Below are positions 13,434 to 16,468 of a stretch of DNA of 16,468 bases, one piece after another. The notes below the pieces were generated by a model. That model saw nothing but the letters and a program-made list of their open reading frames with translations. It was not told the origin of the DNA and did not search any database. Source of the DNA: a bacterium. Its GTDB lineage: Bacteria; Patescibacteriota; Saccharimonadia; Saccharimonadales; Saccharimonadaceae. Each line of letters starts with the position of its first letter. Within the stretch, counting starts at the first letter, position 1. The DNA is taken from the NCBI GenBank assembly GCA_020626475.1, contig JAHKZT010000009.1, forward strand, positions 1-16,468. Reading direction: 5' to 3'. The position numbers and the translations under genes are program-made.

Positions 13434-14504
13434 TTAATCTTCCTTATATACTCCTGTATGTTTTTTACCATTATATATCATCGTCGGAATACCTTTTGCA
13501 TGGATATTATTGACGACGATGTCATTATTTTTCGCGATAATGTCGTCGATTTCTTTCGATTTTGCGACACTTCTAATTTCCTCGCGACTCGCCTCATTGA
13601 AGCCAAATTCTTCAAGCCATTTCTGAAGCTCTGCCTCTGCATCTTCAGCAGAATAATAATCATTAAAGAGCGTCTGATAATTCTTACCATCTTTGTCTTT
13701 GCCGTCGAAAATACGGTCAATTATTGCAAGGCTAGGCTTGAGCTCTCCTTTGTATTCCTCTGGCGTTTCTTGTTTGTCGGTCGCAAAGATATAGCTTACG
13801 ATAAGCTTCGAATTTTCATACTTAAACTTCCCTTCCGCGTCTTGAATCGGGAACGGTACGAGCGTAACTTTGTTTTTATCGAAGAAGCCGGATTCTTTCT
13901 GTGCGCGATAAGACTGAAGGCAGACAATACAGCCAGGATCAAAGATATCGATAGCACGCTTGCCGTCATTCTCTTTTACGGCAATGCCTGTGAAGTCGAG
14001 ATTCTCATTATCCCAGTCGCGGAATTTATCTGGAATTGCGCCAAAGATTTCGCCCCAATCCGAGAACCAATAGCCGATTGCCTCGATTGGATTTTTTGGA
14101 CCAGAGTCACCGTCGATGCTACAGACTTCCGCGCCGAGCGAACAAGCTTCAGGGCGCTGAACATTACAAGTGCCGAGTGACCAGAGCGCGAGACCAGCCT
14201 TCGCGCCCTCGACGAGTGACCAAACCGTAATTAAGACGATAAGGACGGAGCCGACTTCAAGGCCAATAGAAATCGGTTTGACAAGCTTTGGCTTTTTGAC
14301 GATAACTTTACTGAGAATCGAATTTTTAATGTCTTCCTTGAAGCCAGTTTCACACTTCTGGAGCGTAACGCGTTTGCCAACACAGCCCCAAGCTTTTTTA
14401 AAAGTCTTCCACCAGCGTTTGCCGATATCGCGACGGAAAATCGACAAAAAACCGACGACGACCGACATTAGACAAAGAATAATAAATGCGGCAATACAGA
14501 CCAT
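13434..14504 (-). CDS. Membrane-anchored DsbA/thioredoxin-like protein
   Basis: 356 residues. A first hydrophobic helix (1-22) is followed by a strongly basic loop (RRDIGKRWWKTFKKAW and KKPKLVK, about 24-76), then a second helix (79-98). Positive-inside rules put both termini outside the cytoplasm. The outer part has three cysteines (CNVQRPEACSLGAEVC, 113-128). A thioredoxin-like domain follows, with a CxxC motif in DPGCIVCLQSY (Cys192, Cys195) and a cis-Pro loop GIPTMIYNGK (Pro340). The domain arrangement, with a helical insertion between CxxC and cis-Pro, resembles DsbA. It probably acts in disulfide formation or isomerisation on exported proteins. Its ATG overlaps the cysteine desulfurase stop (TAATG) and it is coupled to uppP. 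Partner (VKOR or DsbB) is not in the window. Confidence 0.7.
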   Translation of the reverse strand: MVCIAAFIILCLMSVVVGFLSIFRRDIGKRWWKTFKKAWGCVGKRVTLQKCETGFKEDIKNSILSKVIVKKPKLVKPISIGLEVGSVLIVLITVWSLVEGAKAGLALWSLGTCNVQRPEACSLGAEVCSIDGDSGPKNPIEAIGYWFSDWGEIFGAIPDKFRDWDNENLDFTGIAVKENDGKRAIDIFDPGCIVCLQSYRAQKESGFFDKNKVTLVPFPIQDAEGKFKYENSKLIVSYIFATDKQETPEEYKGELKPSLAIIDRIFDGKDKDGKNYQTLFNDYYSAEDAEAELQKWLEEFGFNEASREEIRSVAKSKEIDDIIAKNNDIVVNNIHAKGIPTMIYNGKKHTGVYKED

Positions 14505-15667
14505 TAGCCAAGGATCCTTTCGAGAATTTTAATCGTTTTGTCGATATCGGACGGACGAATGTGATAGCCGAACGAGAAACGGATAAGTGGCGGATAATGC
14601 ATAATATGATCGAGGTAATAATGGACGCAGAAGTAACCGGTGCGCGCCATAATTCCTTCATTGCTGAGCGCAGCGCCAAGCATATGGCTGTCGAGACCTT
14701 CGACATAGAAGGACATCGTCGGATTTGGTTCTTCGTTAATTAGATGAACTTTTGGCTGAGACTTCAGGAAGTCGAAAAGACGCTGCGTGCATGCCTCGAG
14801 ATTCTGCTTGTCGGCTTTGCTACGTTTTTCAAGCCATTTAATCGCTTCACCAAAGGCTACGATTTCGCCCCAAGCCTGAAGACCGGATTCAAACTTTGTA
14901 TAAGCATGATTTGGCGATTCAGCGGAAAGCTGGTAGCTCTCCTTTTCGACATCATCAACCATGCCGCCGCCGATAAAGCTAGTTTCGATCTTGTTGAAGA
15001 GATCGCGGCGAACAATCATGACGCCAAGAGATGGGCCATACATCTTGTGAGCAGAGCTACAGATAGCATCAGCCTCGGTCTTTTCAAGAATATCTGAAGA
15101 ATGGGCGAGCGCCTGCGCAGCATCAATAATAATCACACCGCCTTGCTTGTGTACTTTTTTGATAATATCTTTGATGTTTAGAAGTTTGCGGCCATCGATA
15201 TTCGAAGCGGCATTGACGACGACGAGCGCCTTGGAGAAGTCGTAATTATCAATATTAATGGAGCCATCACGTTCACGCACCATTACTTCGCGCGGAATGC
15301 TCTGACGCTTCGCGAAAGTCATGGTAGCGAGAAATGGAGAGTTATGCTCAATGTCAGAGGTCATTACCTTCTTGAAAATGCCGTCTTTGAACTGCTGGAG
15401 GAGGAGGTTGATGCCATAAGTCGTGTTTAGCGTGAAAGAGACCGAATAATCTTTGTTTTTGAGCTTTAAATACTTCAAAATCGCGGCACGCGTCTCTTCG
15501 ACGAGCTCGTCCGTCTTGCGACCCCAGGCGTATTTTACGCGCTCGCCACAAGAATTATGCTCCGTATAATAACGATTAAGTGCATCGATAACCGGTTGCG
15601 GGCGCAAGGATTGGCAGGCGGAATCAAGATAAACGTCGCCGTCGCGCAGGTAGCCAAAATCTTCCAT
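14504..15667 (-). CDS. Cysteine desulfurase (SufS/CsdA-type, class V aminotransferase)
   Basis: 387 residues, close to SufS (about 406). A PLP enzyme releasing sulfane sulfur from cysteine onto an active-site Cys for Fe-S clusters or tRNA thiolation. Landmarks match E. coli SufS: His108 in IEHNSPF (His123), Asp182 and Gln185 in IDAAQAL (Asp200, Gln203), Lys208 in SAHKMYGP (PLP Lys226), catalytic Cys347 in ARTGYFCVHYYL (Cys364) and Arg363 (Arg379). The N-terminus LDSACQSLRPQPV also fits, with a shifted SA-Q-S pattern. The ATG is set by GGAGG (15674-15678) with a 6-nt spacer, behind an extended -10 (15695-15703). No scaffold (SufU, IscU, SufBCD) or thiouridylase is next to it; the DsbA-like gene is translationally coupled instead. 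Confidence 0.88.
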   Translation of the reverse strand: MEDFGYLRDGDVYLDSACQSLRPQPVIDALNRYYTEHNSCGERVKYAWGRKTDELVEETRAAILKYLKLKNKDYSVSFTLNTTYGINLLLQQFKDGIFKKVMTSDIEHNSPFLATMTFAKRQSIPREVMVRERDGSINIDNYDFSKALVVVNAASNIDGRKLLNIKDIIKKVHKQGGVIIIDAAQALAHSSDILEKTEADAICSSAHKMYGPSLGVMIVRRDLFNKIETSFIGGGMVDDVEKESYQLSAESPNHAYTKFESGLQAWGEIVAFGEAIKWLEKRSKADKQNLEACTQRLFDFLKSQPKVHLINEEPNPTMSFYVEGLDSHMLGAALSNEGIMARTGYFCVHYYLDHIMHYPPLIRFSFGYHIRPSDIDKTIKILERILG

Positions 15668-15694
15668 ATTTTTCCTCCACTATATGTTCTCTAT

Positions 15695-15703
15695 ATTATA
15701 GCA
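15695..15703 (-). promoter_or_regulatory. Extended -10 promoter of the cysteine desulfurase operon
   Basis: TGC-TATAAT on the minus strand, leader about 20 nt with GGAGG. No consensus -35; the region where one would lie is the terminator stem of the preceding gene. Confidence 0.55.
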
Positions 15704-15704
15704 T

Positions 15705-15733
15705 GAAAAAGCTCCCGCTTGTCGCGAGAGCTT
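15705..15733 (-). terminator. Intrinsic terminator of the Bax-inhibitor-1 family gene
   Basis: Minus strand AAGCTCTCGC - GACAA - GCGGGAGCTT, a 10-bp stem with one G-U pair, followed by TTTTT. It lies 20 bp after the stop at 15753 and abuts the next promoter. Confidence 0.85.
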
Positions 15734-15752
15734 AAGATGTGGAGGTTCTAGC

Positions 15753-16400
15753 TTAGTCATCACTCTTTAGAGCGCTTAAGATTCTGATAAACAAATTGAC
15801 GATGTCGAGGTATAAATCCAAACAACTGTCAATCGCTCCATCGAGTGTAAGCTCATTGCTCTGTGCTTTTGCCCAGTCGTACCCGATATAGAGTGCGAAA
15901 AGCGCCGCCACAATCGCATCCCACCAGCCAGCTTTAAACCAACCAGCAAATGCGGCAATAATCTCAATGATTATTACAGCGATTAGCGCAACGCCGAGCG
16001 CTCTACCCATCTTCAAGAAGATTCGAGGTCTGAGCTGTGCGGCTCCAATCATGACGAGAACTACGCCAGCAGTAATCAGCAAAGCGTGAATAATTAGATC
16101 GGTTTTAACACCTCTCAGCAATACGCTAAGCAGAATACCTGTTGGCACCACGACTAGATTGTAGCCAAAGAACGAAATCAATGGTCTATCACTCCTATGC
16201 GTGATAATAATGCCGATAATACAAATGATTAGGTATCCGATTACTAGCGCTAATGGGCTAAGTAGCGAAAAAATACCACCGAGCATCTTTGCCAGTAAAG
16301 CTGACAATAGTAGCCCTTCAATCAGAACAGCTCCGATTACACCGTTATACTGCTCCAATGTCAGGCGTCTATCTTTAAAGAGTCTTTCTAAAAATGCCAT
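15753..16400 (-). CDS. Bax inhibitor-1 (YccA/TMBIM) family membrane protein
   Basis: 215 residues from the ATG at 16400, or 233 from the ATG at 16454. Six to seven hydrophobic segments (about 20-40, 44-66, 77-96, 103-122, 133-153, 160-175, and a re-entrant 188-210) fit this family of ion-leak or protease-modulating membrane proteins. The C-terminal signature is clear: ALYIGYDWAKAQS, then a LDLYLDIVNLFIRILSAL end, with the two conserved Asp residues (175 and 199). I chose 16400 because AGGAAGG lies 8 nt upstream. However, TATAAT sits exactly 6 nt before the upstream in-frame ATG (16454), the same layout as the leaderless genes here, so the longer form is a real alternative. Between the two starts is a CCCGG/CCGGG inverted pair. 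Substrate is unknown; the gene stands alone between its promoter and terminator. Confidence 0.8.
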   Translation of the reverse strand: MAFLERLFKDRRLTLEQYNGVIGAVLIEGLLLSALLAKMLGGIFSLLSPLALVIGYLIICIIGIIITHRSDRPLISFFGYNLVVVPTGILLSVLLRGVKTDLIIHALLITAGVVLVMIGAAQLRPRIFLKMGRALGVALIAVIIIEIIAAFAGWFKAGWWDAIVAALFALYIGYDWAKAQSNELTLDGAIDSCLDLYLDIVNLFIRILSALKSDD

Positions 16401-16460
16401 AAGCATCACCTTCCTTTCAATGTACTCCCCCGGCAGGCTCCAAAACCGGGTCATAATTAC

Positions 16461-16466
16461 ATTATA
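16461..16466 (-). promoter_or_regulatory. -10 box of the Bax-inhibitor-1 family gene, at the right edge
   Basis: Consensus TATAAT on the minus strand; its -35 lies beyond the window. Start would be near 16454, giving either a leaderless 233-residue form or a roughly 54-nt leader to the 16400 start. Confidence 0.6.
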
Positions 16467-16468
16467 CC

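Noticed and set aside
13458..14180. Plus-strand ORF of 240 codons antisense to the DsbA-like gene
   Set aside because: The minus-strand frame has CxxC, cis-Pro, membrane helices and coupled starts; the plus frame has no such support.
16400..16454. yybP-ykoY-type riboswitch in the Bax-inhibitor gene leader (GGGGAGTA-like stretch)
   Set aside because: Only about 54 nt of leader, with a single weak CCCGG/CCGGG pairing; too short for the riboswitch architecture.

Overview
The window is about 16.5 kb of densely packed bacterial chromosome at moderate G+C, with almost every gene on the minus strand. The compact proteins, the very short intergenic gaps and the gene set (hrcA-grpE-trmD, recG, rsmD, lepA, uppP plus several single-pass membrane proteins) fit a reduced-genome bacterium of the Candidate Phyla Radiation, most likely Saccharibacteria (TM7). 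That assignment is inferred from style and gene content; no rRNA or marker phylogeny is available here. The standard genetic code reads through all the recognised housekeeping genes. No tRNA, rRNA, CRISPR array, IS element or phage gene was seen.

Right to left, in the direction of minus-strand transcription. A Bax-inhibitor-1 family membrane protein ends at an intrinsic terminator. A tight run follows: a cysteine desulfurase, a two-helix membrane protein with an external DsbA/thioredoxin-like domain, undecaprenyl-diphosphatase (uppP) and the ribosomal GTPase lepA. lepA converges on the only plus-strand gene, an adenylate-kinase-like NMP kinase, and the two share one bidirectional terminator. 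Divergent from that kinase is an unknown single-pass membrane protein. Its stop codon lies inside a CIRCE operator that overlaps the promoter of hrcA-grpE-trmD. A 340-bp stretch between trmD and recG holds two possible small ORFs and a duplicated dyad. Next is a run of recG, a zinc phospholipase C/P1-nuclease-like protein, rsmD, a small acidic membrane protein and an SDR oxidoreductase, then a separately promoted S51 peptidase. The left end carries a PgeF/YfiH-type laccase-domain gene that is broken by a frameshift yet sits behind a consensus promoter. The start of a secreted protein runs off the left edge.

The genes mostly serve translation and RNA modification (lepA, trmD, rsmD), heat-shock control (hrcA, grpE), DNA repair (recG), the cell envelope (uppP, DsbA-like protein, membrane proteins) and sulfur mobilisation (cysteine desulfurase).

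Two points stand out. First, five start codons are preceded by a TATAAT-like hexamer exactly 6 nt upstream, with no Shine-Dalgarno serving that start, which suggests leaderless transcripts. The leadered genes instead carry good Shine-Dalgarno sites and often an extended -10 (TGn). Second, the protein between recG and rsmD keeps the metal-ligand spacing of zinc phospholipase C but has no export signal.
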